Origin: Maratus speciosus
Taxonomy: Eukaryota; Arthropoda; Arachnida; Araneae; Salticidae
Direction of reading: 5' to 3'
Length of the DNA: 64,000 bases
Assembly: GCA_963932465.1 (NCBI GenBank)
Contig: OZ010799.1
Location: 159,770,761-159,834,760, forward strand
Notes under the pieces: generated by a model
Told to the model about the DNA's origin: nothing
The model's input: only the letters and a program-made list of their open reading frames with translations
The model's database searches: none
Position numbers and translations under genes: made by a program
In this document: positions 1 through 12,406 of the stretch, in pieces
How positions within the stretch are numbered: position 1 is the first letter of the stretch
Layout of the letters: each line of letters starts with the position of its first letter

Positions 1-80
1 ATTAGAAAGAAATTTCTGGTTCGAATCGACATGTATTCATTCAGAAAGGGTCAAAATGACCCCTCGCCGCCGTTCTAGTG
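1..80. mobile_element. Right end of a TTAA-type MITE (cut by window start)
   Basis: The last bases read CCGTTCTAGTG and are followed by TTAA at 81-84. The whole stretch, including a GGGTCAAAATGACCCC palindrome, resembles the right half of the complete MITE at 56923-57126. The left end lies outside the window. PiggyBac-type transposases use TTAA targets, so a piggyBac-like origin is inferred. Confidence 0.7.
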
Positions 81-84
81 TTAA

Positions 85-915
85 GAGGAACTGACATATC
101 CTTAAAATAGTGAAGCTTAAACTGTAACCGCTTTTGAAAGGGTTGATTACTGCCGGAGCAAACTTCCACCAGCAAATTTAAATATAAAAATTCTCCTTAT
201 TTAAACGCCTCACAGTGGTCCCAAATCGCGATTATGTAGCCAAATATCAGAAAATCGAAGTTTCGTATATCGAATTTCGAAATGAAATAAATTCCACAGT
301 ATTTCAAAATAGCTGAAGATTTATATTCGTCAATAATTTGGTTTTATAAGCTCACATGAATTCGCATTGCCTTTGTGAAGTTAGTAGTCTTGAGCGTTTT
401 TTGATGTTGCGTGAATTTCAATCAAATTCGTTGCATTCACACCCCAACTAAGACCTTTTCAGATAGTGTCGTTTTTTTGTTTGCATTTCCCTGAAACAAC
501 ATTAAATTACATATTTAATTTGATGTTTCGATTGCAAAAATCTCAAAAATTAAAATTAGAGGAATTTAAAAAAAAATACATAGTTTTAAGGAATTTTTGT
601 ACATAAAAAGTGATATATAAAAAAGTCTTTCCGAGTTCCTCGGACTTTTATGGTACAAAATGTAGAATGAACCTTCTAAAATCATATCCCAAGAGATTTA
701 TTGCGACGTTTTGCGACTTTCTGAGATACAGTACTTTGAAGTTGCACACTGGATATTGCCAGTATTAGTCCAAAATCAGTTTAAAATCAAAATCAATCTA
801 ATTTTCGCACTGATCCAAAATTGTCAGTGTTTATATAATGCAAAATTCTAAATAAAATAATACTGTCAATTTCATTTTTTTAATTTGCGAGGGGGCAGGG
901 AGAGCTTAAGAGTTG

Positions 916-918
<3 letters not shown>
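85..918. other. AT-rich non-coding stretch
   Basis: I see no gene. Bases about 85-175 (aggaactgacata..., aatagtgaagctt...) are a diverged copy of 49265-49360, so at least this part is dispersed repeat. The rest shows nothing recognisable. Confidence 0.5.

Positions 919-960
<42 letters not shown>
919..960. repeat. (TA)n microsatellite
   Basis: About 20 uninterrupted TA units. A shorter AT run lies at 1052-1070. Confidence 0.95.
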
Positions 961-962
<2 letters not shown>

Positions 963-1441
963 CAATTTTTTCCTTGCTTTTTTCGTTTACATCAAAAATA
1001 GTATTGAAAGTTGACCTTATTTTAAAAAGTGCATATTTAAAGTTCAGTTTACATATATATATATATATATGCGTCAACTGTCTTAAGTCTTGGATTCTTG
1101 TCTATAATTGAGGTATTGTGGTCTAATCATTTTTTAAATTTTAATATCTTGGACGAGGGTTATTTTTCTTTAGATCTCTTGGTTTTTTATCATTTATTCC
1201 GCTTTATGATGCGCTAAGGAGCTAAATTTTGTAATTTTAGGCTTAATGCCGACAAAATTGGATGAAATAGCGCATTGTAACTATGAATTAAACCTGCAAG
1301 CTTCTCTGACGATTCTGTGGGTTATTCATAGTTTCGTTTTTTACGTACTGGTTTCCTATGTACATATCTTATTCATCTTTAATTTTACCATTTGTTCACA
1401 TACTTGTGATATCATCTTTATTATATATATATGTATATATT
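961..1441. other. AT-rich non-coding stretch
   Basis: No gene or element recognised. It ends in an AT-rich microsatellite into which the LTR retrotransposon inserted, so the target duplication cannot be read with certainty. Confidence 0.5.
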
Positions 1442-1863
1442 TGTAGGATTTAAATTTAAGCATCGTTTATTTTCTTTATGACGTGCATGATCGAAAATTA
1501 ACTGATGCTCTGATATTTTTATTATCCATGGTTTCAAAGCACGAATTATGAAAATTCACGATCACGAGATCAATGTTTGGACATATTCAAAGATTGGAAA
1601 AGAGTTAGTCTATAAAATTATGTTGTTCATCAAGCATCGACTTTTGCAGTGCCAAGGGAGGCATCATTAGGCCTAAGTGGCTTATTCGAAGGAAAATAAT
1701 TCATAGGTTTTGTGTCAGAAATGTAATGTATTTAAATAAGATATCGACTAAGTGAAGTAAATTTATCTGTATAGAATTGCATTAAAGTTTGTGTATTATT
1801 ATTCCAACATCTAATTAGTCAAGTCGCTAATAAATTAGCATTTTACAAACAACAACTTCTACA
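1442..1863 (+). repeat. 5' LTR
   Basis: 422 bp, TGTAG...CTACA. By eye about 18 differences from the 3' LTR (roughly 4%), including one single-base indel. TATAAAA-like and AATAAA-like strings occur inside but I could not assign promoter or polyadenylation sites firmly. Confidence 0.95.
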
Positions 1864-1867
1864 AATT

Positions 1868-1885
1868 TGGGGGCTCCGTGCCTGA
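1868..1885 (+). other. Candidate primer binding site
   Basis: Just downstream of the 5' LTR the sequence reads TGGGGGCTCCGTGCC. It starts with TGG, as expected for pairing with a tRNA 3'-CCA end. I could not name the tRNA. Confidence 0.45.
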
Positions 1886-2070
1886 ATCTTAAGCAACTAA
1901 TAGTGAAATAAATAATCGGCATTTTATGCAAAGCAACAAAATAAGTTAGTGAAATATGAATCAGAACGAAATTGATGTAAATTACTAATGCCAAAGGTTG
2001 GACTGTGAATTAGCAATACAAGCGTAAAAACTGTGATCGTACTTGTCTCGTACAATATTGAAAAATAGAT

Positions 2071-2699
2071 ATGGGAACCCTAAACAAGGCTAAAAGAATT
2101 GATATAATAAATCTTTGCGAGGAACGCGGAATCGAAACTCCAGAAAAACCGACGATCCCCATACTAGTAAAACTAATTAAAAGCTGGGAGGATTTCGACG
2201 AAGATTTTATAAAGGACCGCTTGGAAGTAATTATGACAGCTAGAAAAGAAAAGGCTGAGCTTGAACAGAAGGCTAAAAAAGAAAAAGCTGTGATTGAAGA
2301 GAAAGTTAGAAAAGAAAAAGCTGAGCTTGAAGAGAAAGTTAGAAAAGAAAAAGCTGAGATTGAAGAGAAGGTTAGAAAAGAAAAAGCTGAGCTGTAAGAA
2401 AAGAAACTACAGGCACAAGCAGAGATTGAAGAAAAGAAACTACAGGCACAAGCAGAGATTGAAGAAAAGAAACTACAGGCACCAGCGGAGATTGAAGAAA
2501 AGAAACTGAAGATGGAAATGGAGGAGAGAAGATGGAGAATAGAATTGGAAGAAAAAGATCACGAAAGAGAGTTTGAAATTAAGAAAATTCAACTACAGGA
2601 AAACAAACAGACAACACGTCGATATGAGCTCAAGAACAAATACAGGTAAGCAATATGAATTGTTCAGATTATTAACAAAATATGATAGTACGAATGATA
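2071..2699 (+). pseudogene. gag, N-terminal part (broken)
   Basis: This is the first part of the retrotransposon gag, the structural polyprotein that packages element RNA. It opens at ATG 2071 (MGTLNKAKRIDI) with a short helical domain, followed by a long charged coiled-coil region built of near-repeats of 'RKEKAELEEKV' and then 'EEKKLQAQAEI'. A TAA at 2395-2397 interrupts the frame, but the same frame stays open and coding-like to a second stop at 2647-2649. The following capsid-like residues (KQYELFRLLTKYDS) lie one frame over, so a frameshift lies near 2640. At 2699 the gene is cut by a Helitron and resumes at 5683. Expansion of the 33-36 bp coiled-coil repeats is visible at DNA level. Confidence 0.85.
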
Positions 2700-5682
2700 T
2701 CCTTATAATATTATAAATGTCAGTTTGTGTCCGAAAGTTTGAATGGAGTCAGCGTCTAAACCAGGGGTGGCCAACAGTGGCACGCCTGATACCACTAAAA
2801 TTTTACAAAAAATTTTGACTTCTTAAATCGCAGAGATTCGATGATTAGATAAGGCAATGATTACTCTAAAATTTTAGTGGTGTGGCGCGTGCCACAGTTG
2901 TCCACCCCTGGTCTAAACAGATGAATTAATGTTTTTGTATATTTGCATATGTGTATTATAAAACGGAAATGAACGTAGGCTATAATTTATTTATTTTATT
3001 CAAATAATTTTCTTAATAATTCAAAATTTCATTCTTTTTCATACAGAATAAATTGACATTTTCCAGATAAATTTAACCATCTTTCTTTCTTGTTGCCAAG
3101 AAAATCTAAATCTGAAATAATAATTTCTCCTCTAGAATTAATTAAAAATTAAAATAAAAAGAATTCAAAAGAAAATAAATATGACGTCATACTTGAAATG
3201 AAAAATGGGTCATTTTTTATTATACATGAAGGATGAATATCGGTTACGTTAATAAGGGTTTTTCTGCGAAAAATGGAGTCATAATTAGAAGGAAAAAGAA
3301 TCATATTATTAATAAAGTTATTCACTTGGAAAAATATGACGTCAAATTTGAAATAAAACGGGTATTTCCAAGTATTCTCTAAAAATAAAAGGACATGAAT
3401 ATCAGTAACTAATGAAAATAGATAAATAATGACGTCATATTAAAACGAATAACAGAAATATTTTTTTTACAAATGGATCCTATTCTTGCTTTCGGTTCGA
3501 GGCTATAAAAACCGCCATTTTACCAATTGTGACGTCACAGGAATACTGTCCATACTAATTTAAAAGTTTGAATATAAGTTACAGACAAATGAGAGTTTCC
3601 TTTCAAAATTCACGTTATGATAATCAGGAGAAGATATTTTTGGTGGAAAAAGGGGAATTAAAACGGATTTATATATTTTTGACGCTATTTCCCCATTAAA
3701 ATTAAAAAGAATTGAATTTAAATTAGTATAAATGGTACAAAAACGTGATTAAAAAAAATTTTCTAAAATTTTAAACATATTTACACACATCGAAGCTTCA
3801 GGAATGAATTTATTCCAGAGAAGCGAAAATCGTCTGTCGACATATTGACACAACCAAGGATATAAATATAACTTTTGTACATTATAAAAAATCATATACT
3901 ATTTTAATTAATTAATTTTAAAAGATGGCAGTTAAAATATGTCACAAAGGCGTTTTTAGTAAAGGATTTTATCGGTTAAAAATGAAGTAATATTTTTTTC
4001 ATGGCAAGCATTCCTTTTAATACGAAAACATTAACATATATTTATTTTAATTTGGTCAAAGCGATGTCGTTTTCATTACACCAGCTTCGAAAGTTAAAAC
4101 GAAATCTTAAAATAACAATATACTTTTCAGAAATAAATTTTGCATCGAAAGTCGCATTCTTTCAAAATGAAATTTTAGCTTACATTTTAAATACATTTTC
4201 TTACTTGAAATGTAGTATATTTTATAAAAATAATGCTTCAATGTTTTTCTAAATGTACAATAATATTGGATTTAATTAATAAATTGCATGTTTTAAATAA
4301 ATTAAATTGCATAATTTAAAATGATTCATGCAGTGAAAGAATATATATATATATTTATTTCGACATGCATCATTCCGTAGGAAAAACCAACCTAGTGAAA
4401 GCGTCGTCATATTTTAAATCATTAGCTGCTTTTCTTTCAGAAAATATTAGTATTTTATAGCAGTTATACAAAATGACGTGATTTTGCACAGAATTTAACA
4501 ATTGCAAATATATAAGTTTAACATGCTTTTACCGTACAATCTCCCATAACACTGGTTTCAATAAAATTTAATAAATAGCACAGGAAAGTCGACTTAAAAA
4601 ATGTTTAATAAGTAATTTCAATTTAAGATTAGGCTTTACATGTGACATCTTTACGTGTAAACAAGAGACAAAACCACTAATTAAGCAATAAATTTGCCTT
4701 TCACCTCGCATCCCTCTAATTTTTAAAGGCACCATGTTTATCGAAAAGCGCAAAGGAAGAAGGGAAACTTTCTTCTGATTTTAAATTATCGAAATCTACA
4801 GTTAAAAATCTCTCTGAAACATAATTTCTGTACCCCATTGGAGCATATTCCTGCAAATTTCAAAGCTTTCATCAGCCAAAATTACAGCACAACAATATAT
4901 ATGAAAATGTTTATTCATAATTGGGGTGCTTTTCCATAAATATATTTATTCCTCGAAAGCAATAAGCAACTCTATTGCTTTAATAATAAGTATTTAGGCT
5001 CAAGATTCTTCGTAGCATAATAAACATTTTGATATTATTGGTAGATCTAGAGCTGATAAAAGTGTGGTACCGTGAAATTAAAATGTAATAAATATTTGAA
5101 AGTTAAAGATATTTCTCGTACTCTTATTATTTATTTTTGAGCTTTGATGATTTACCACGTTTGATTATTATTTTTTAAATACCATTTATCTATTTTTCTT
5201 CCAAGATGTGATTTTTGGGAACATAAACATAATACTGCATGTTGCTTTTTCGATTATTCTAATCATATGAAAGTCACATCTGAAGTGAACTGCTAATAAC
5301 CACTTTCCTTTAAAAATATTTGTTAATATATTTCTTTAAATAATATTCTTTGTCTCGAAAACATAAATTAAATCAATATCCTTGAACGGAATAAGTGTAA
5401 AATAGAATAAATATAAATAATAAAATAGAATAAGAGTGATGTAAATTTATTCCTCATTTAATCTTAGAAAATGTGTATGAAATTTCATGCTCACGAAAGA
5501 AATTTAAATGATCCTATATATATAAACAAAAATAAGCAAATTGGGATCATCAGAAGCGTTTCTACTGTAAAATGTGATAAAAGCTTAATTATATATGCTT
5601 TTAATTATCGAAATTGTTTGCTTAATTGATGAATTTCTTCTTCTTTAAGTGTTACATGAACGCAGTCACGGGTAACAGCTAG
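2700..5682 (+). mobile_element. Non-autonomous Helitron (copy H1) inside gag
   Basis: It begins TCCTTATAATATTATAAATG after an A (2699) and ends CTAG before a T (5683), the A^T insertion with 5'-TC and CTRR-3' known for Helitrons. A TGTTAC/GTAACA stem precedes the end, close to the usual subterminal hairpin. Both ends are clearly homologous to those of the Helitron at 51824-56867 on the other strand. The interior (AT-rich, about 3 kb) has no Rep/helicase ORF. Joining 2699 to 5683 makes the gag frame continuous, which fixes both borders. Confidence 0.93.
2762..2910. mobile_element. hAT-type MITE, 149 bp
   Basis: Terminal inverted repeats start CAGGGGTGGCCAAC and end CCACCCCTG. They are flanked by a perfect 8-bp direct repeat GTCTAAAC (2754-2761 and 2911-2918), the hAT signature. 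The related Helitron at 51824-56867 lacks it at the same place (near 56810), giving an empty site. Confidence 0.96.
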
Positions 5683-6396
5683 TTAGTTTATATTTGGCTA
5701 TGTACGAGAGACAAATGTCGCAGACGGGCATTGATAAAAAAGAGTGGGTCAACTATTTAATTAACCTAATGCCATTAGATGTGATTAACATAATAACCAG
5801 GGAGAGTGTACCCGAAATGCATAATTATGATTACATAAAAAGTAGCCTTTTAAAACGATACAAACTATCACCAGAAGAGTTAAGGCTAAAATTTTTCTCA
5901 CTTAAAAAGGAGCAATCAGCAATGGCGCGATTTCGCTTATGAGATTAAAGTGTATTTCAAACAGTGGGCTGACGGTCTTGAAATAGATAACTTCGAGAAA
6001 TTATCGGAATTAATTGTAGTTAATCAAATTAGGCATAATTTACCTGCAGAAACAAAGACGCATTTTGCAGAGGAATTGTTAGTAATAAAAATGATTGACG
6101 GATTAGTAAACAAATTAGATATTTACGAAACAGCACGAAAGGTTTACAATAAAAAATCTATAAGGAATACAAGTGGGAGTTTTGAGGATAAACGATCGAG
6201 AGTGGCTGACTACGCCAATTCGAAAAGGCGCCAAGTTGATAATAAGCACAATGTGAACGATGGAAGAAACGAGGCGCATATAATATGTTATAGTTGTGGC
6301 AAATCTGGTCACGTGAGTGGGAAATGTACCATGAGAAGTAAAATACAACAAGAATATACAATTTATAACCCGCAACGTACTCAAAATTGGCGATAA
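5683..6396 (+). pseudogene. gag, C-terminal part with CCHC zinc knuckle (broken)
   Basis: This continues the gag of 2071-2699 after the Helitron. Residues from about 5688 (YLAMYERQMSQTGIDKKEW) resemble the capsid region of arthropod gypsy-like gags. A frame change near 5920 separates the first piece (to TGA at 5940-5942) from the second. Codons of the second frame are already coding-like from about 5923, so a single-base loss is likely. The second piece carries a retroviral-type zinc knuckle at 6286-6327 (CYSCGKSGHVSGKC, C-x2-C-x4-H-x4-C), an RNA-binding motif. A TAA at 6394-6396 ends the ORF. The same frame continues into the protease without another stop, so this may be a mutated sense codon rather than the real gag end. 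Confidence 0.9.
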
Positions 6397-6444
6397 ACAC
6401 AATACCAAGATTGGAGCCAAAACACGCAAAGAAAAGTAGTTAAT

Positions 6445-6911
6445 ATGGACACGTTAAATGGTAAGAAAGGAAGAATCCTGTATATTCAAGGAATAAAAAC
6501 GAACATAATAATTGATACAGGGAGTGATATTTCAATCGCCAATTCAAGATATCATACTGCAACAAACGCGCCAAAATTAACCAGCGACAACATATCGATA
6601 TCGGGCATAGGTGGAAAAGAAATTAGACCAACGTGTTTTTTCTTGCATAAAATTTATGTAGATGGTATAGAAATACAGGATAAATTTTACGTGGTACAAG
6701 AAGCTGACTATGATTTAATAATAGGTAGAAAAGCAATCGAAGGCCTGACGTTAAAAGTAGAGGAAGATGTTGTTAGAATAATAAACAACAATACAGTACG
6801 AGTAGGTTACATAAAAATTAATAAAATCCCTTTCAAAACTGATAAAGTAGCCACATCAAATATAAGCAACGGTAATCGAGGTTGGGAAGATATGGTTACC
6901 CTCATAGCATG
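6445..6911 (+). pseudogene. pol, aspartic protease
   Basis: This is a retropepsin, the enzyme that cuts the Gag-Pol precursor. The active-site motif IIDTGSDISIA is at about 6508-6540 with DTGSD at 6514-6528. A downstream YDLIIGRKAIEG matches the usual second conserved block (hydrophobic-x-G) of retropepsins. The frame is the same as that of the gag end, so Gag and Pol were probably one frame. Coding is cut at 6911 by the 5.8 kb DNA element. The ORF runs on to 6936 only into the element's GTGAC-rich end. The RT part resumes after 12728 in the matching frame. Confidence 0.9.
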
Positions 6912-7205
6912 CATGGTCACAGTGACGTCATTGTGACGTCACTGTAAGTCACTGTGGTCACGTCACATCTGTGACCAAAATGCCACCACTCAGTGATGTC
7001 ACATTGCGACTGAGATGTGAACTTCTTAGAAAACTTTAAACAATTATAAAAATTCTTCAAAACATGTTACTTATTGTAAAATTTTATTTTTCCGGCAATT
7101 AAAAAAATATTGTAACGTCACTGTTATGTCACTGCATGTAACGTACGTCACGTCATATATGTGACAAAAAAACCCACCATATTGTAAATCACAGTGTGAC
7201 AAAAA

Positions 7206-9938
7206 TATTAACTTCAAAAGTTTTTGAAAATGAAGAGAAATATTTAAAACATGCCCTAGTTACAGCGGCATAAGGCATGAATATTAGTGGACAGCAAATA
7301 GTAAATTCGGACACGAAAAGAAAGGTGAGGGGAGAAAAAGAAAAATGCACGGTACAAGTATCAACAAACTAGATTTCCATGCTATATTTTATCAATTTGA
7401 TATCTAAGAAGTGAAAGTATACTTTTTTCATGATTTCAATTTTATCTAGCATTGCAATTTAATATAATAATACATCACGGATTGTTATTATTATAAAAGT
7501 ATTTCTCAGAAAAATGCTATGTGCTGGAGCAATTTGAAACATATTTAGAATTAGAAATATTAAATCTATACTTTTTACATATTTAGTTTGCAGGGAGGAA
7601 ATTTTTTAACTTTTTTGGCGACCACTGGTCGAAACACTTCTGTGGTAACAAACTAAACATTTTCTATTACAGTTAAGTCTGCAGATTTTAATGAGCACGC
7701 ACAAAGAATCTTCAGAGTTTAGTTATATATGCATTTATTGCTTTATAATTTGCATTCAAATCATATTTTTTTCCTGTTAATCTATTTTTAGTAACTGCTT
7801 TTTAAAAAAAAAATTTACTTTTTTCAGCCTTTTTAAATAAAATTAGCCTTTTCCGAAAAAAAAAAATATATATACAAAATTTATGCAAAACACATGATAT
7901 AATTAATTTTTCGCATTTCCAATTTGTGTTTTAGAGGTATGACTTTTAAAAAAGTTATTTTACAAATTGTTTTCTTCTGCAGAAAATTAGCATGAAAATA
8001 TTGACAGATTGACAAAGAAAAATTTTTTATCCTCGAAAACATTTTTTTTTATTTATTAAGAAGATATTTTTTATTTATTACGCATGAAACAAACTTTACT
8101 TAAAAAAAGGGGGTTGTATTATTACCATTAAATTTATTTTTACACATTTTAAAAATTTAAGCAGTGTTTTATCTAATAAACTTCCGTTTTCAAATGAATT
8201 TTTTTGAAACTGATAAAAAAGAAATGGTAAAATGCATTGGAAAATTCTTCAAATAGAAAATTTTAATTGCAGACTAACTCATAAAACTATTCCACCTGAA
8301 AGTTAGGACTGCAAATAAACAGTAAAATCAGCTGCTGAAGATCGTCTGCGTCGGATTATATGACCGCAACCGCAGGGTAAACAGAGAACTTTTTGTCATA
8401 CACGCGGGAAAAGAACATGACCAAGCCTACAATGTCAGCTTTTGTTTTTGCTTTTTTAAATGTAAGAGAAAGACGTCTGCCATTTTCGGGCAAAAATACT
8501 CGGATATTATTAATTTACAGCAAAAAAAGGTAAGTCTTATTTAATTTAAATTTTTTATTTCTGTTTGTATATTACGATTATGAATTAAATAGATTTATGT
8601 TATACATATAGAAAGTGACTGATCTGGAATTGTCTTGAAGCGAAATTTTCCTAATCGACACTGTTTTGTAAAATGTGTTAATCGGCCATCGTTAAAAAAA
8701 AAAAAAAAGGGATGAATATAAACATTAATTTGCAGTTACTTGAGATTGAGACAGTGATGTGGAATTTTTTTCGGCTTCTTATTTTTTTTTTTCTGATTAC
8801 TAACACTCATATAACAGTATTTATCGTCATTATTGTTTTGGAGTTAAATATTATATTCGAATAGTATGATATTACGAAACTGTTTCAGTTTAGAAATTAA
8901 CATTATAGTGGGAAAATGTCTTTTTACTTATTATAATAGCGTAACTTTTGAAAGATTTTTTTTTTTTTTTGCTAATAATATTTTAAATTATTATTTAAAA
9001 TCCTGAATCTTCATACCAATGTTTTCAGATTTAACATTTGCCAAAATTATAAAATAATAGGAATTCCTTACAACATATGAAAAGATTTTTGAGAAATTGC
9101 TAAATCTAATAATGCATTTAATTCATCTATTGCAGTTAGTTGTTGTTTAATAGTACAATTAAAAATACTAATTATTATTTTTAGTGTTTTTCAAATTGGT
9201 ATATTTATTTATTTATTTTTAATTGTATGTAAGCATTTTTTTCTATTTGCGATTTTAATCAAATATTTAATTATAGACATTCAGAATCAGTTATTAAATT
9301 TTCTTCGATTGTAAACTCATTTTCTACGTTTTCGATACACATAAATATTGGCATTAAAGGTGTATTCTAAAAAATATTTTTCCACCTTCAACAGCTCGAT
9401 ATTTTCTGAGACATTTTCAGACTCATTTTTAAAAGTAAAAACATGAAACTTGCTGAGGTGATTTTTGAAGAGATGTTTAAGAGGCCGTGTGATTTCATTT
9501 TCCCCTCAATTCATTAGAATTTAAGTTTTAAATAATTATTTTCTCAGTAAGACCCTTTTTTTTTCATTCCCAGATCTTCCGCTGTGAAAAATTCGGTTCA
9601 AAACGCCTACTTTGACAGCATTTTTTTGTAATATTTTCTGCATTTATCAAAAAATCGAGAAGCACGGCACATTAGGTAGTTTCTAAATAAGAGAATTTTT
9701 CAGTTTGATGCGTTTGAGAACAAAAAGGAATTAAAAAATGAATCAGAAAATAAGCAGTTTGGATTGAAATACACCCTTAAAAAATAAAATATTATATTTA
9801 AGCATTGAAATAAAGTGTTTTTCATGCCTGATAGGAAGCTTATAGATTAAACTGCTTTAGTATATATTTTTTAAAGTTCATTATTTTACTTTTATATTTC
9901 CTTTCAATCATTTATTTTACTTTTATATTTCCTTTTTA
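7206..9938. other. Non-coding interior of the 5.8 kb element
   Basis: AT-rich with no ORF of note. Bases 7669-7770 (aatgagcacgc..., tttagttatatatg...) have a diverged copy at 22635-22740. A GC-richer stretch at about 8330-8530 is followed by a splice-donor-like GGTAAGT, perhaps an old 5' exon, but no protein is readable. Confidence 0.5.
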
Positions 9939-11110
9939 ACACCTTTCAACAAAGTTGAAAAGTGTTTATGACTTTGGTTAGTCTAGCCGTCTGTCCGCTC
10001 TCTAACTCTCGTAAATATACTCGGATTGGTCTGAAATTTTTAGATGTTATTGACCTTTACCATAGCACGGTCCCTATGTGTAACGACGTTTGTAGCATGT
10101 TTAGTTCATTTACAGGTACAGTCAAAAGTTACATTCGTTACATTACGGCCTCTGGGAAAAAATAGTTTCAAAGGTTTTTTCATGATTTTACACGTTTTCA
10201 TACAGAAAAAAATTGATATGCATTTATGAAACGTACTAAAATATGCATTCTGAAGAATACGAGATGCAAAGAATAGTTATTGTCATTTACAGGGCTAAAA
10301 AGAAATTCCAATACATAATGATATAGCGGTGGAGGGAATTGTTTGCGGCGTACTTTAATTATGTTAAACCTATTTCATATATAATGAAAATGATATACGT
10401 CGCTGAGGTTTACATACTATAAATTTTTCATGTAGAATATGAAGTGTATATAGCATTTACAGGCACACACAATATAGTTCAGATACTATATTGTATCCGA
10501 AGTACTGTTCATTTGTGATGATTGCTGGAAATGCATTTTTAATTATGATATGCGCTTTTATGATTCACTATATTTATGCATAGTATATGGTGTATATAAA
10601 TGCTATAATTCATATACAGGGCTACACAAAAGTATTCGCAAGGATTACTGGGTATGAGCGCAAGTTACTTAAAGGTGGTTTTTAAATGAGTTGTGCTTTT
10701 TTACGCTGAACTGAATTTAATTTACTGTTGTATAATATAGATAAAATGATATACAGGGTCATGCAAAGAATTGGATACATGGCCGTCTATAAATGATAAT
10801 TTCTGGAAATGTGATTTCAGCTGTTTTAAGTGTGTTTTAGTTTGAATTAAATTTTAACGAAACGGTGGCGTGTAATGAAGGTTCTAGGTCAACTACAGGG
10901 TTGTACAAAAGTATTAAAGTATGTTTCCATATATTAGTATAAATTGCTGAAAGAGAGTTTCAACCTGTTATGCGTTTTCTTGCTAAACTAAATTATCCCA
11001 TTATATAATATATATATGAACCTACAGATCAAATACAGGGCTGTTCAAAAGAATTGGAAAACCTATTTAGCTTTGGCCAGTAACTGCGGAAATGAGTTTT
11101 TCAAATGTTT
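9939..11110 (+). repeat. Degenerate tandem repeat, family T, block 1
   Basis: It starts with a leader (CAACAAAGTTGAAAAGTGTT) and continues as units of about 140-175 bp, each marked by a core like ACAGGGCTACACAAAAGTAT. Cores lie near 10113, 10289, 10459, 10616, 10753, 10896 and 11035. Units are strongly diverged. Blocks 2 (26927-28400) and 3 (63428-64000) share leader and core. Confidence 0.8.
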
Positions 11111-11676
11111 TATGCGTTTTCTAAAATGTTTACTTAGTTCTCTTATTTACCTTATTTCCCTAAATAACGAAGTTTTTTAAAGCATTCGGGAAGTGTTTTA
11201 TAATCTATGCTTAACGCATGATTTTTCTTATTTGTTTTTTCTATTTTCCAGATCAGTCTTTTCCTATAGAACATACCAAATCTATTTAAGCTCATATTCA
11301 CAAAATACAATTTACACGGAAATAAAAAATTTAAATAAATATGGCTTACGTCGTATTTAATAAAGCAAAGATTAATCACAACCACAACACCTTAAAATCT
11401 TATACATTCTTAATATCAAGCTTGAACTCAAGATCAAGCTTAGAACTTAATAAAAAAAGATGTCAGTTGACAAACATTGTTTTTTAAGTGGAAAAATTAA
11501 AACTATTTTAGAAGAATAGGACTCCAAAATAGCTATATTTTGCTAAAAAGTACGGTAAAAAGATACGAATTTATATCTCAAACAAAACTTTATTTTAAAA
11601 TTGTCCATTTTAAAATTCATCACAATATTAATACTTGGAAATTTTTCCACAAAGAAATATTCGGTTTGCATACAAT

Positions 11677-12406
11677 ATTTCAAATGAAATTCAAATTTCA
11701 AATAAATTGCTTAAAAGGCGCAAAGGCCAACATAGTGAAAAATATCCACGCCGGGACTCGATCCCGGGTCATCAGTATAGCGCACTCACATTCTACCGAC
11801 TAAACCACATGGAACGATACCCAGCCTGGAAATTTTCTCCCTATTACATGTTGGCAAGTCTACAAACGTAGCACAAAATGGAATATTTATCGTGAGCCAC
11901 CGTCATGGGGCAAACGCGAAACTTAATTAAATCCAGCATCGATTGAAACTATATTAATACTTGGAAAATTTTCCAGAGAGAAACATTTGCCTTGCATACA
12001 GTATTTCAAATGAAAATCAAATTTCAAATTAAAATTGCCTTTTACACTATTAATTTGAAATTTGATTTTCATTTGAAATATTGTATGCAAGGCGAATGGT
12101 TCTCTCAGAAAAAAATTTCCAAGTATTAATATAGTTTCAATCGATGCTGGATTTAATTAAGTTTCGTGTTTGCGCCATGTCGGTGGCTGACGATAAATAT
12201 TGCATCTTGTGCTTCGTTTGTAGCCTTGCCAACATGTAATAGTGAGAAATTTTCCAGGCTGGGTATCGTTCCGTGTGGTTTAGTCGGTAGAATGTAAGTG
12301 CGCTATACTGATGGCCCGGGTTCGAGTTCCAGCATGGAATATTTTTCACTAGTTCGCCTTTGCGCCTTTTAAGCAATTAATTTGAAATTTGATTTTCATT
12401 TGAAAT
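11677..12406. repeat. Large inverted repeat: two tRNA-like SINE copies tail to tail
   Basis: Arms of about 350 bp are symmetric about position 12041. Each arm holds a tRNA-like head: 12261-12338 on + (GGTTTAGTCGGTAGAAT as A-box region, GGGTTCGAGTTCC as B box) and 11746-11823 on -. A 75-bp piece (acttggaaaattttcc...) also occurs in direct orientation at 11628, so an extra partial unit abuts the left arm. No canonical cloverleaf is formed, so this is a SINE, not a tRNA gene. Confidence 0.8.

Noticed and set aside
2294..2509. Lysine-rich plus-strand ORF
   Set aside because: Out-of-frame reading of the gag coiled-coil repeat.
6918..6924. CACAGTG, identical to the heptamer of V(D)J recombination signals and close to Transib ends
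   Set aside because: The motif is one of many GTGAC/GTCAC variants in the subterminal cluster, no nonamer follows and the inferred duplication is 4 bp, not the 5 bp of Transib.
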